A stretch of DNA of 64,000 nucleotides. It comes from Pseudomonas putida (GTDB lineage: Bacteria > Pseudomonadota > Gammaproteobacteria > Pseudomonadales > Pseudomonadaceae). Position 1 is the stretch's first letter; every line of letters begins with the position of its first letter. This document shows positions 10,002 to 19,014 of the stretch, one piece after another. The stretch is from positions 2,914,001-2,978,000 of the forward strand of contig NZ_CP113097.1 of NCBI RefSeq assembly GCF_026625125.1, in the 5' to 3' direction. A model generated the notes under the pieces. The model saw only the letters and a list, made by a program, of their open reading frames with translations, did no database searches and had not been told where the DNA came from. A program made the translations under genes and the position numbers.

Positions 10002-11664
10002 ATTGTGTGCAAAGAAGCTTGCGCAACGGATCAAGGTGAGGCGGTATGGCCTGTACACCGTAGCCGCACACCCCATCGAGAATACTGGCTTCGACGCCCA
10101 GGTCGTCGCTGATTTTTTTGTCGTCGGCACGCTCCCACACCGTTTCGCGGTCTGGCCAGACGATGTGCTCAAGGGCAAGCTGCAGTAAGCGAGTGGTGTG
10201 ATGAATGACAGCGGTACAGGCGCGCTGCGCGCGATAGAGGGTAGAAGAATCGACATCGGGGATTCTGTCACGCTGGAAAATTTCGATATGCAATTCGGCG
10301 AGGCTGCTGTGCTCAATGTGGTTGCTCAGAGGAAGTTCGAAGACACTGGTATCGATTGCGCTCAGCAGCAGCCCGTCAATTTCGTCGACCATGAACAACG
10401 AAGCCGATCGCAGCAGCAACTCAAGCAGGCTGCGCGACTCGCCACCACCTCCTTCGACTGCGATGCGAGAAGTGCCTGAGATGAGTGCATGGTGGTTTAC
10501 CACGACAATGTCAGCGGCCAATGCCTGCTCGAGCATGGTGCGCTTGCCACACTGATTCATGAAGGGACAGCTGCGTATGCGCTTGAAGACCTCTTGCCCC
10601 TTGCGCTCGCCTGGAAGCTGCAAGTTAAAGCAGGGCTCTGCATCACTGGGGCTCACGCTGCCGTCGGTGGCACAAGCATCCAAAAGGCATCGATAGTCGT
10701 ATGGATGATCCTCTCTACCGCGAGCGACGTAGTAGTCGGCTGCCTTGGCAATTCGTCGCTGAGAGTGCAAGGGTGCGATCCTAAGGTGCGGTGCAACGAC
10801 CTTGCTCGCTCGCTTTAGCTGCTCCACCATATTGCGCACATCGGTCAGATTCGGCACCGCAATCACAACGCGGTGGCCCTCCAGGGCGGAGCTGATTCCC
10901 ATCATTCCCATGACGACTGTCTTCCCGACGCCCGTCGGTGCGTTCACCCGATAAAAATTACCCGCGTCAGCCTTTACGCATCCATCGTTGCGCAAGACAG
11001 CATTCAGGCAGTCTCGATGACTCCGGTGCAAATGGTTGGCCGGATCGGCACCTGCTTCATCCAGCGTTCTGGCGATGTCGAAAAGGATGGCTTTATCCCA
11101 GCAAAAGGTCGTGACATCAGGGGCCACCTGCAGAGGTAACGGATCGTCTTCCAACTGCAGGCGTGAGCGATGCTCCTCCGGTATCACGAACGTGCGGTAG
11201 CCTTCAGAGAGCGTTTCGCGAAGGATGATCGGGCCTTGGGCAGGCCACTTGGTTTGTGAAGCTTCAGCGGGATTGGACTTGATAGCCAGGAGTTTCTCTT
11301 CGATCAAACCTTCGAGGTCAAAGCCCTTTTTGAAAAAGTAAAAGTCGGTTTCCTTAAGGCGAGGCGGGGACTCCAGTTCACCCCAGAGGTCAGCACCGGC
11401 CACGCGAAATGGCGCATTGTCTGACAGCAGGATTCGTACTGCTTCCTCCATGAAACGACCCGTCTGATTCAGGTCACCTGGGCGATACTTGATGAGCGTG
11501 ATGATCTGGTCGCGATGTTCCTGCGGGGCATCATTCCAGCCATTCCACAGGTGTGGTCGCCCCACCAGAAAAATCTCGGCATCGGCCAGCATAGGTTCCT
11601 TGCTGATATTCTTGATGGCTAAAGCCAATGCAAGCGTGGTGGCATTTTCAGTTAGGGTTGGCAT
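10000..11664 (-). CDS. DinG-type helicase, N-terminal part (pPIWI-RE module)
   Basis: The 554-residue open frame holds Walker A (APTGVGKTVVMG), then four spaced cysteines (CLLDAC, EPCFNL, SCPFMNQCG) like the Fe-S cluster region of DinG/XPD helicases, VVNHHALI, and the Walker B box FMVDEIDG. It stops at TGA 10000-10002 right after RKLLCTQ, before the second helicase half, which continues in the +1 frame. Its start (MPTLTENA) overlaps the end of the nuclease gene by 17 bp. Either this is a frameshift mutation (or sequencing error), or frameshifting joins the halves. Confidence 0.75.
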   Translation of the reverse strand: MPTLTENATTLALALAIKNISKEPMLADAEIFLVGRPHLWNGWNDAPQEHRDQIITLIKYRPGDLNQTGRFMEEAVRILLSDNAPFRVAGADLWGELESPPRLKETDFYFFKKGFDLEGLIEEKLLAIKSNPAEASQTKWPAQGPIILRETLSEGYRTFVIPEEHRSRLQLEDDPLPLQVAPDVTTFCWDKAILFDIARTLDEAGADPANHLHRSHRDCLNAVLRNDGCVKADAGNFYRVNAPTGVGKTVVMGMMGISSALEGHRVVIAVPNLTDVRNMVEQLKRASKVVAPHLRIAPLHSQRRIAKAADYYVARGREDHPYDYRCLLDACATDGSVSPSDAEPCFNLQLPGERKGQEVFKRIRSCPFMNQCGKRTMLEQALAADIVVVNHHALISGTSRIAVEGGGGESRSLLELLLRSASLFMVDEIDGLLLSAIDTSVFELPLSNHIEHSSLAELHIEIFQRDRIPDVDSSTLYRAQRACTAVIHHTTRLLQLALEHIVWPDRETVWERADDKKISDDLGVEASILDGVCGYGVQAIPPHLDPLRKLLCTQ

Positions 11665-12685
11665 GGATCTTCACCCAGCGCAGGCACTGTGTCTCAGACA
11701 TGATCTGCCTGGGGTAGCACTGCTCATTCAGCATGGATACGTACTGCACCTGGTAATCGGGAATTACGATCATGGCATCGGCGTGTGCGGTGTTCTGCAG
11801 GTGGTGCCCAAGATGGCCGGGGGAGTGCCATACCTTGGCATCCAGCGAGTAGCTTTCACCGGCAACGCTAAATCGCAGGTCGGCGTCATCCACATCCGGC
11901 CACAGTTCGACCGGCACGCCTAGGCGCGTAATACCGTCACGCAGACGCCGCTCCAGTAAGCCCGGAATCAACGTGAATTTCCACAGTGCAGGCGTGAGTC
12001 TGTATTTGTTCTGCGCGGGCTGCGGGGGTATGACCTTCGAGGTTTTGACGCTTACCAGTTCCTCTTCCATCCACTGCGCGATCCCGAATGTTTGTTCGCA
12101 CCAGTGAGCACCACATGACACGGCATGGCGGTGTATCTCCATCGGCCACCCACAGCTGGGACATAGGTAAACCTGACCCGCCCGGATCAGATGCTCAGGG
12201 ATGGGTTCGTACAGGGAGTTGAAGCTGACTTGAAGGGGTATCAGGAAGTCGAGGCTTCGGTCAGCGTCGACTACCCCGTGGTCGATCAGAAACATGCGAA
12301 ACAGACGGTACTCATCAGCCCCGTGAGGACGCGTCCTGCACAGGTCACGAACGTTCTTAACGATCTGCTGAATACGTTCCCAGCCCACCCGGGGGTTGGA
12401 CTCCAGGGCAATGGCGTTGCACAGCATGCTGGGCTCGTCAGCGAACTTCAGCGCACCTTCATACCCTTGTCTGAGGCGACTATCGAGCCACTGCTCAAGC
12501 GGCAAGCTCAAGCATGCGAGCAGGTTGGCGATCGTGCGAGGCGGGGCGTCAGGCTCCAGCCACCAGAGTAAAGCGCTGACCTGTCGAAGAAGATCGTGGC
12601 GTGCCCCATGTTGACTGGCGTCCAGCTGTGCAGCTCTTACAATCAAGCTGAGCAAGCGTTGGGCGTCGCTATCCACTGAGTTCAT
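11648..12685 (-). CDS. pPIWI-RE-associated PD-(D/E)xK nuclease
   Basis: First gene of the trio, 345 residues. The N-terminal half is helical. A zinc-ribbon-like pair, CPSCGWPM and CGAHWCEQ, occupies the middle. The C-terminal third has a restriction-enzyme core: acidic residues in ELWPDVDDADL, then SLDAKVWHS with D-x-K near residues 279-281. This matches the nuclease that accompanies pPIWI-RE proteins (REase_pPIWI_RE, from memory). The start is ATG 12685, because AAGGGGGG lies just upstream; an extension to 12709 lacks this. It is predicted to cleave target DNA together with the helicase and PIWI protein. Confidence 0.78.
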   Translation of the reverse strand: MNSVDSDAQRLLSLIVRAAQLDASQHGARHDLLRQVSALLWWLEPDAPPRTIANLLACLSLPLEQWLDSRLRQGYEGALKFADEPSMLCNAIALESNPRVGWERIQQIVKNVRDLCRTRPHGADEYRLFRMFLIDHGVVDADRSLDFLIPLQVSFNSLYEPIPEHLIRAGQVYLCPSCGWPMEIHRHAVSCGAHWCEQTFGIAQWMEEELVSVKTSKVIPPQPAQNKYRLTPALWKFTLIPGLLERRLRDGITRLGVPVELWPDVDDADLRFSVAGESYSLDAKVWHSPGHLGHHLQNTAHADAMIVIPDYQVQYVSMLNEQCYPRQIMSETQCLRWVKIHANPN

Positions 12686-12988
12686 AAGCCCCCCTTGATC
12701 TGGAAGCATCTGGCTCTGCGGAGCATCGTGCTCTGCACGTTATTACTGCTGGGTTATGAAGGCTGGATCAATATAGGCATAACCGCAAGGCAACAGATCG
12801 GGCGGTTCGCCTGATCCAATCACGTGAACTGCAAAAAGCGCCTAGCAGAAAGCTCCCAGTGGGTACTGTCGTCCTCGAGGTGAGGACTTCCTGACAGGTG
12901 GTAATTGTGTAACGACCTTGCAGCGCTATGTTTCGCTGACCGGAGCCCACTCGATAGCGTGGTCATCACTGCACTGCTGGAGGCAGGC

Positions 12989-13102
12989 ATGAAAAAGGAT
13001 TTTGTCAAAATCTACGAAGACAGCCTGCCGCTTATCAACCAAGCGATCGAAGCATTGCGACGTCTGCATGAGGCTGAAGCGGCAGGCCACCCGGCTGAGT
13101 AG
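12989..13102 (+). CDS. Very small protein (37 aa)
   Basis: ATG 12989 follows GGAGG at a five-base spacing and opens a 37-residue helical, charged peptide (MKKDFVKIYEDSLPLINQ...). A longer in-frame reading from TTG 12905 is possible. It lies alone between the pPIWI-RE trio and the TIR-like gene. The coding call rests on the ribosome site and composition. Confidence 0.4.
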   Translation: MKKDFVKIYEDSLPLINQAIEALRRLHEAEAAGHPAE

Positions 13103-13479
13103 ATCAGGGTGCTACGAGTGCACGCAGAAAGCCTGTTTCAAGCGGTATCCGCATATCAGCTGCGTGCGATGGGTGTGGCTTCTGCACCCCTCCAGTAATC
13201 AGCCTGCTAGCGCCTTCATCACGCTCCTTAAAGCACTGATGGTTGAGTTGGGCTTCTTTGTTTTCATTCTGCCCTACACGATATTATTTACAATTGGGTA
13301 TTCGATAAAGTGAGTGCGCGCGTCTTTAGCAACAGACGCTTGGCGAATGTCAACGCAAATTCCTGACCCATCCTCAACTGAGGAACGCTTCTCGAAGCTT
13401 GGCAGAGCCACCGCCTCACAGCGCGGTGGCTTCATACGGGTTTTTTAGCGCAGGGCCGTTGAACTAATCGCCTGAGTGT
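13103..13479. other. Intergenic stretch with a possible tiny hydrophobic peptide
   Basis: No ordinary gene. At 13239-13313 (+) a 24-residue frame (MVELGFFVFILPYTILF...) is almost wholly hydrophobic and could be a membrane peptide, but it lacks a good ribosome site. At 13407-13430 GCCACCGC pairs with GCGGTGGC, followed eight bases later by six or more T's on the plus strand. This may be a weak plus-strand terminator. Confidence 0.35.
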
Positions 13480-14445
13480 TCAGCGATCAAATTTTTGCCG
13501 GCCCGTACGGAAGAGTTCACCGTGCAGCTTGACGATTTTTCCGGCGGTCTCGTGAAGGCCTTTGACGACTGAAGCGAATAGCTCTGGCTTATCGATTTCC
13601 CATTCTGGAGGGACGGTTTGTCTGTCCGGATTATGAGTGGGGAAGGTGTAGGTGGCGATCTGCTCCAGGTAGTCGCCGACCAACTGATGCAGCTGCGCGC
13701 GCATTGTTTCCATTTGCGCATCGATGAATTCGTGCTCGACGTTATCCCATTCATAGTAGAAATGCCTGAGCTGGTCGAGCTGGGAGAGGCGCCAGGAAAA
13801 ACCGGCCATATTTTGTTCGTTTATGAAACTGATGCTGCCCTTGGTAGGTAACTCGGTTCTGAAGCGCTCGAACAGCTCGGTATCCGCTGCGCGGGGTTGA
13901 GCCTCATTGCCTCTAGCGTCGCTGGTTTCAGTCGCGTGCGTCCGTGACCCATGGGATTCAAAGATCGTGTTCAGTGCCACCACAAACGTACTTGCCAGCG
14001 CTCTTCTCGTGGGCGCTTTTTCTGCCGCGTCGCTTGCAATAGCGTATGTCGTAATGCGCTTGGATCTGAGGTCGAAGGGCAGCTTCTCTGGGAGGCCGAA
14101 TGTGGTGTTCATCACCATGATGATGCGGTTCCAGCCCAGAGCCTTGATCGCGTACCCCAGTTCGATTAGCACATTAGGATTCGGTGTCGGCCTTGCTGCC
14201 GAGGGGTCGATGATTGAGACATCGCACACGAACACCGAGGCGGCATCGATCTTGTCGAAAATGGAGTGGCTGATGTCCGGTGAGCCAGCCAGGCCAAGTG
14301 TGTCTCGGTCGATGACCGGCTCAACGTCGGTCGTGTCGTCTTTGTGTATGTCGGCAATCGCCGTTTCCAGTGCCTGCTGAATGAAATTTCGATTGATGTT
14401 GCCGGGGCTGTCAGATTGCCAAGAGTAAAATACGCGATCGTTCAT
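13480..14445 (-). CDS. TIR-like nucleotide-binding domain protein
   Basis: The 321-residue protein opens with RVFYSWQSDSPGNINRNFI, the hallmark start of a TIR-like family often annotated as a predicted nucleotide-binding protein. It is followed by an acidic strand (VFVCDVSII), NPNVLIELGYAIKALGW with the Glu expected for NAD hydrolysis, and IIMVMNTTFG. The C-terminal 150 residues are helical and may sense or oligomerise. The start is ATG 14445; the upstream open frame to 14640 has non-protein-like sequence. TIR proteins of this kind usually deplete NAD during abortive infection, which is the likely role in this island. No partner gene is obvious. Confidence 0.75.
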   Translation of the reverse strand: MNDRVFYSWQSDSPGNINRNFIQQALETAIADIHKDDTTDVEPVIDRDTLGLAGSPDISHSIFDKIDAASVFVCDVSIIDPSAARPTPNPNVLIELGYAIKALGWNRIIMVMNTTFGLPEKLPFDLRSKRITTYAIASDAAEKAPTRRALASTFVVALNTIFESHGSRTHATETSDARGNEAQPRAADTELFERFRTELPTKGSISFINEQNMAGFSWRLSQLDQLRHFYYEWDNVEHEFIDAQMETMRAQLHQLVGDYLEQIATYTFPTHNPDRQTVPPEWEIDKPELFASVVKGLHETAGKIVKLHGELFRTGRQKFDR

Positions 14446-14865
14446 CTCATCACCAAAGTAGTATTCAGCGTTGCCCCTTCCTTCAAGTATCACCTCGTCC
14501 AGAGTCGAGATGGCTTGTTCCCTAGGGGCGGCGCGATCGTCGCACGTATGCCCGCCAGCAAGCCAGCGGATCGGTGTCGACGAAGAAGTCCAAATGCCCT
14601 GGGTTCCGTGGGGCGAGCAGCGCAGACATCTTGCGAGCATAAAAAAGCCACCACCCGCGTGGGGGTGGTGGCTTCAAGGTGCTGAAAGCCGTCAGAACAG
14701 CACCTGTCCGATCAGTGGCGAGGAGTTGGCCTCGTGAGCCTCAGCCTCACCCGCCGATCAAATCCCAGAAATGCGTTGAACGCACGCCTGGGCTGGACTC
14801 TGTAGCCCTTAGGCTCTGATACACGCTTACAGGAAGCGCATTATCGTTGCCCAAGAGAAGAAATA
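14446..14865. other. Intergenic stretch with a possible gene tail and a terminator
   Basis: On the minus strand a short frame ending at a TGA (14692-14694) reads EAEAHEANSSPLIGQVLF before the stop and is followed directly by a strong terminator. This looks like the 3' tail of a lost gene. Nothing else is supported. Confidence 0.3.
14641..14672 (-). terminator. Rho-independent terminator
   Basis: GCCACCACCC (14647-14656) pairs perfectly with GGGTGGTGGC (14663-14672). Read on the minus strand the stem is followed by six T's (A-run 14641-14646). It would end transcripts coming from the fumarase remnant side and insulate the TIR-like gene. Confidence 0.8.
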
Positions 14866-15294
14866 TCAGTCGACGGAGTCTGTCTTCCAAACCAGCTTAC
14901 TGGTAGGCGCCCAATGGATGGGCCCCGTAGTGTGGACAGACTCGCCTTGGGAAGAAACCGCTACCGTGGTCGGCATGTCTTTAAGTTCAAACTCATAGAT
15001 TGCTTCCATCCCCAGGTCTGCAAATGCGACCACGCGGGCATTCGTAATTGCCTGGGATACCAGGTAAGCCGCGCCGCCGACAGCCATCAGGTAGACTGCA
15101 CCGTGTTGGCTGATTGCCTCGATAGCGATGGGGCCACGTTCCGATTTACCAATCATGCCGAGCAGACCCGTCTCGCTCAGAAGGCGCGGCGTGAACTTGT
15201 CCATCCGAGTCGACGTAGTAGGCCCTGCAGGGCCTACCACTTCCTCACGGACGGGATCGACAGGCCCAACGTAGTAAGTGCCGCCGAAACACAT
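14866..15294 (-). pseudogene. Class I fumarate hydratase, 3' fragment
   Basis: About 140 residues match the C-terminal beta domain of class I (4Fe-4S) fumarases: YYVGPVDPV, VVGPAGPTTSTRMDKF, LLGMIGKSERGP, AVYLMAVGGAAYLV and LGMEAIYEFELKDMP. A complete enzyme is about 500 residues; everything N-terminal is missing and the homology ends abruptly near 15290. The fragment has its natural stop, and its reading frame is intact, so the loss looks fairly recent. It abuts a truncated histidine kinase on the opposite strand at the same point. Confidence 0.85.
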
Positions 15295-15297
15295 GCA

Positions 15298-16179
15298 GTG
15301 TTGCGTTTGCGGGATGGATTCAGCCTTGACCAGATGGTCTCCGAATACCGAGCCCTACGCTCCAGTGTATTGAGGCTGTGGCTGGCACAGGAGACTTCGG
15401 TTGAGCATCCCGAGCGCGTTGCTGAGATCATTCGCTTCAACGAGGCCATTGACCAGGCGTTGATGGAGTCTATTGCCGCGTATGGCAAAGCTGTCGAAAC
15501 CACGCGTAAGCTCGTCCTGGGTGTTCTCGGCCATGATATGCGGGCGCCCCTGACGGCTATAACCATGGGGGCTGGTCTGCTCGCCAACGCCCATCAGATG
15601 GGGGTGAGGGAACAGAAAGTGGTCGGCCAGATTTCCGTAAGCGTCGAGCGGGCCAACGACATGGTCAACGACCTGCTCGATCTTGCCCGATGCAACCTCA
15701 GCACAGGGATACCCATACAGCGACAAACTTTTGAGCTGAGGGAATTGTGTACTTCGTTCGTAAAGGAGGTCAGCCTGGCTCACCCAGAGGCGACCATCGT
15801 CTTCGAAGGCATCTCTTCTCTGTCTGCCAGCTTCGATCCGCAACGTATGGGGCAGGTGATTTCCAACCTAGTCATCAATGCTATACGACATGGGGATGTG
15901 AAAAAGCCTATTCAGCTGCGGCTTACTGGATCCCACGGCGTAGCGCAGATTGACGTTCACAACTGGGGGAGCCCAATTTCGCCCGATGAGTTGCCCTACC
16001 TATTCAACCCCGAGGCTCGCTTGGCGCGGGCCACGGATGACTCAGAAAACACCCATGGATTGGGGCTGGGGTTGTTCATCGCCAATGAAATTGTCACGAG
16101 CCATGGAGGCACGATAGACGTGATGTCAAGCGATGAAGACGGCACAACCTTCAAGGTCGCTTTCCCTCAAGGAAGCTAA
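15298..16179 (+). pseudogene. Sensor histidine kinase, N-terminally truncated
   Basis: The recognisable part begins at about HAVLRLRDGFSLDQMV, which resembles the end of the helical N-terminal region of soluble kinases of the RsbRD-like type. It continues with the H-box LGHDMRAPLTAI, the N-box NLVINAIRHGD, an altered G1 (VHNWGSPI) and G2 GLGLGLFIANEI. The catalytic core is therefore intact. The upstream frame lies antisense to the fumarase fragment and is not kinase-like, so the original start is gone; GTG 15298 could serve by chance. The two remnants meeting at about 15295 mark a deletion or insertion junction. Confidence 0.75.
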
Positions 16180-16643
16180 GATATTTTTCGAGCTTGGCGG
16201 CGGTTTCTACCGAAAATGAACATCCTATATACCCCACTTTCGCAATCTGCTGTTACAGCTTGACCGGCATGTATCGTTCTTGGTTCATGAGGTGGTGTCA
16301 GCGAGACAAGCTCATGCTCAGGAACGGAAAATATCCCCCATGGGCAAAGAAGCCCTGACTGTCGAGACGAATTTCCATATCTCGCATCAGGCAAAGACCC
16401 CCTTCCAGCATGCGTAAAGGCTGCTCGCGCAAGCGACGCGCGCGCCCATTGACCGGTGACCATCATGGGCTGAATGAAAAGGGCTGGATCCAATCTTGTA
16501 TTTTTTCATGGTCAAACGTACAGTGATGGCCTCTTGAAGGCATCGTCAATGCTTCGCATGTCGCTGGCTGACAGGAACTGAGTGATTGCTGTTGTACCGG
16601 GCCAAGCACGCAGCAACCTGCCGTGCAAGAGGAGCGTTTGATC
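16180..16643. other. Intergenic stretch upstream of the CBASS operon
   Basis: No gene supported. It must contain the promoter of the CBASS operon, whose first gene has GAGGAG at 16629-16634. No operator palindrome was found here. Confidence 0.45.
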
Positions 16644-17768
16644 ATGCAGGCATTGCTGTCTTACCTGATGGGGATCGGCACTAAACTCGTCAATTTCCTA
16701 ACCCGAAAGCGCAACATTGGCTTGGGCATTGCGGCGGTTGGTGTCGGCATCATCGCCATCGTGGGGGCGGGCAGCTTCACCCTGGAATTCCATCAGTTCT
16801 TCGGGGTCATCGAAGCGTTCAAGTTTTCAAACGAGGGCGGACTGAGCGACTTCCTCAGCACCCTCTGTGCGTACTTTGGACTTCTGATCATCGCCATCGG
16901 TGTCTCCATGGCGTATAGCGACTGGCGCAATGAGCGCAAGGAGCGCGAAAGAAAGCGCGTAGTGGTAGTAGAACTGCGAGGCCTGGTGGATACCTCTGAT
17001 CATCCATTGCTGGAAGCAGTCCCCGAAAGTCTTGTCGGTCAGCGTCGCAGTCTACTGCTGGATGTCAGGCAGAAGCTCTCATCAAACCCGCCTCAGGTTG
17101 CCCAGGTGCTGGATGAGATCTATCTGATGCCTCGCTTCCTAAGAAGCATCCGGGAAGAAAACGCCCGGGGGGATGTCCAAGTAGTCGCCGGCGGCATCAT
17201 GCAGGTACCGCTGCTGTTCTTCACAGGCGTTGTGCTCGAAGACGAGGGTAATATCCTGGTCATGGAGTGGGATCGCATCAACTCTCGGTGGGGCGAACTT
17301 GCCGAAGCTGACTCCGGCGATCGCTTCGCCATCACCGGCCTGGAAAACGTTCAGCCGGGCGGTGAAGTGGTGGTGGCAGTGTCTGCGAGCTACGTGGCAT
17401 CGCTCCCCGATATCGAAAAAGCATTTCCTGGCGTTCCACTGGTGCACCTGCGCCATCCCAAGGCACTGCCGAATCAGCTGTGGTACGCGGGCGAGAACGC
17501 CGCGTTGCAGAATCAGTTCCTGCAGACCCTTGGCCAATTGGAAGGCCTGAAGGTTTCCATGGTGCACCTTATCCTGGCGGCGCCAGCCAGCATCTGTATC
17601 AACTTTGGCCGCCGATATGACCCGCACAACATGCCCCCGCTTCGTTGCTATCAATGGCAGCGTGCCGAAGAAAATCCATACCCCTGGGCCGTAGAGATGC
17701 CATCCGCACCTGAGCAGCCTGGCAAGTACGTCCAACACTTCCTTCCCGAATTTGATGCCACCAAGTGA
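16644..17768 (+). CDS. cap14: CBASS effector with two TM segments and a SAVED domain (Cap14-like)
   Basis: The 374-residue protein has two N-terminal hydrophobic helices (about residues 24-44 and 70-91), a basic stretch (RNERKERERKR), then a soluble C-terminal domain with SAVED-like elements, ending with LILAAPASICINFGRRYD and a PLRCYQW-like strand. This is the layout of TM-SAVED effectors (Cap14): SAVED binds the cyclic oligonucleotide and the TM region disrupts the inner membrane. The start is ATG 16644, nine bases after GAGGAG; a GTG at 16623 is the alternative. The next gene starts seven bases after its stop, so this is the first gene of the CBASS operon. Confidence 0.85.
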   Translation: MQALLSYLMGIGTKLVNFLTRKRNIGLGIAAVGVGIIAIVGAGSFTLEFHQFFGVIEAFKFSNEGGLSDFLSTLCAYFGLLIIAIGVSMAYSDWRNERKERERKRVVVVELRGLVDTSDHPLLEAVPESLVGQRRSLLLDVRQKLSSNPPQVAQVLDEIYLMPRFLRSIREENARGDVQVVAGGIMQVPLLFFTGVVLEDEGNILVMEWDRINSRWGELAEADSGDRFAITGLENVQPGGEVVVAVSASYVASLPDIEKAFPGVPLVHLRHPKALPNQLWYAGENAALQNQFLQTLGQLEGLKVSMVHLILAAPASICINFGRRYDPHNMPPLRCYQWQRAEENPYPWAVEMPSAPEQPGKYVQHFLPEFDATK

Positions 17769-17775
17769 GGTGAAC

Positions 17776-19014
17776 ATGGCTGTCCAGTCGCAACGGCGTT
17801 CCAAAGTGCTCCCAGGCTTGCGGGAAAAAAGCGAGGCCAGGCAGTGGGAGAGCTTCATCGTATCGATGCTGAAGAAGCTGGAGCTTCCTGAAGCCAAGCG
17901 GCAGGCGGCGGAACGCAGCTACAAGCGATTCGGCCTTCACATTGCGCACAAGCTCGGCATGTCCACCGATGATGTCCACGTCGTGGTGCAAGGCTCGATG
18001 CGCACCCAGACCACCATCGCTGGCGATGGGCGTGAAAATTTTGACCTCGACGTGGTCGTGAAGCTCAGCGGTTCCCGGTTCACGAACCTGACGCAGTCAG
18101 AAGGGTTCTTCCAGCTGTTCGGGGCAGCACTGGAAGGCATTGATGGAGCAGGGGAGCCAGAGCCAAAAAATCGTTGCTGGCGCCTCCCGTACCCGGGGGA
18201 GCCGTTCTACTTCGACGTGACACCAGCCATTCCTCTGTCAGCACATATCACGGGTACAGACCTACGCGTGCGCGATAAAACAAGCGTATGGAGCCCGTCC
18301 AACCCCGAAGATTTCGCCAACTGGTTCTGTGCAATCGCGGCGAAGCGCTTCCCGTTCCAGATGATCGCAATGGATGAAGCGATCAACATGCGTACCCAGG
18401 TGGATCCGATACCCAACGCGCCAGTGGCACTTGATGACATTTTGCGCCGGCTTGTTCAACTGATGAAGCTGCACCGCGATTACCATTTCAAGCGTCAGCC
18501 GGATCACATCCGCGAAACCAGTCCAATCTCGATCATCTTGGTGACACTGGCGGGCCAGGCTTACGACGATCTCCTGCAAAACCACCCTTATGGCCTGCAT
18601 TCCTCGATTGAGGTGGTGATGGAAATCATTGCCCGGATGCCTGACTTCATTGATCGCAGCCATGGGATACGAGTTAACAACCCGGCTATGCCCGGCTTCG
18701 TGAAAGAGAACTTCGCGGATCGGTGGAATACCGACGGAGGGGCTCGCAACAAGAGTTTCAACGAGTGGCATGAGCGTCTGACCCAAGACCTTGAAGCGCT
18801 GTTCTCCGTTGGGCAAAGCAAAGCTGCAGAAGAGCGGGTAAGGGCGATCTTCGGTGAGACTGGGGTTCGTGCATGGAAAGGCAGCCAAGCGGCAGCAGCT
18901 CCCGCGGTCACTGCCCCTGCGATTCTGGCCGGCCTAAAGGCGTCGTCCCCGACATCCAGCTCTGGCCAGCCAGTGCAGCCGCGGAAAACTGGATCGAGGG
19001 ATACCCTTGCCTGA
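17776..19014 (+). CDS. CD-NTase (cGAS/DncV-like cyclic oligonucleotide synthase), first of two
   Basis: The 412-residue protein shows the nucleotidyltransferase signature: QGSMRTQTT (Gly-Ser at about 73-74), FDLDVVV (Asp90, Asp92) and the third carboxylate in FYFDVTPAIP near residue 147. The start is ATG 17776 after GAGGTGA; two nearer-upstream starts lack this. It overlaps the Cap2 gene by eight bases. Its C-terminus ends in a disordered Ser/Pro-rich tail, where Cap2-type enzymes conjugate a target. It is paralogous to the CD-NTase at 21298: both share RCWRL-YP, ISIILVTLAGQAY-like and NFADRW segments. Confidence 0.9.
   Translation: MAVQSQRRSKVLPGLREKSEARQWESFIVSMLKKLELPEAKRQAAERSYKRFGLHIAHKLGMSTDDVHVVVQGSMRTQTTIAGDGRENFDLDVVVKLSGSRFTNLTQSEGFFQLFGAALEGIDGAGEPEPKNRCWRLPYPGEPFYFDVTPAIPLSAHITGTDLRVRDKTSVWSPSNPEDFANWFCAIAAKRFPFQMIAMDEAINMRTQVDPIPNAPVALDDILRRLVQLMKLHRDYHFKRQPDHIRETSPISIILVTLAGQAYDDLLQNHPYGLHSSIEVVMEIIARMPDFIDRSHGIRVNNPAMPGFVKENFADRWNTDGGARNKSFNEWHERLTQDLEALFSVGQSKAAEERVRAIFGETGVRAWKGSQAAAAPAVTAPAILAGLKASSPTSSSGQPVQPRKTGSRDTLA

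Noticed and set aside
10003..10316. Separate upstream start for the second helicase half
   Set aside because: The open frame overlaps the first half in another frame and its translation is Ser/Pro-rich noise.
14914..15297. N-terminal extension of the histidine kinase
   Set aside because: This part is antisense to the in-frame fumarase fragment and is not kinase-like.
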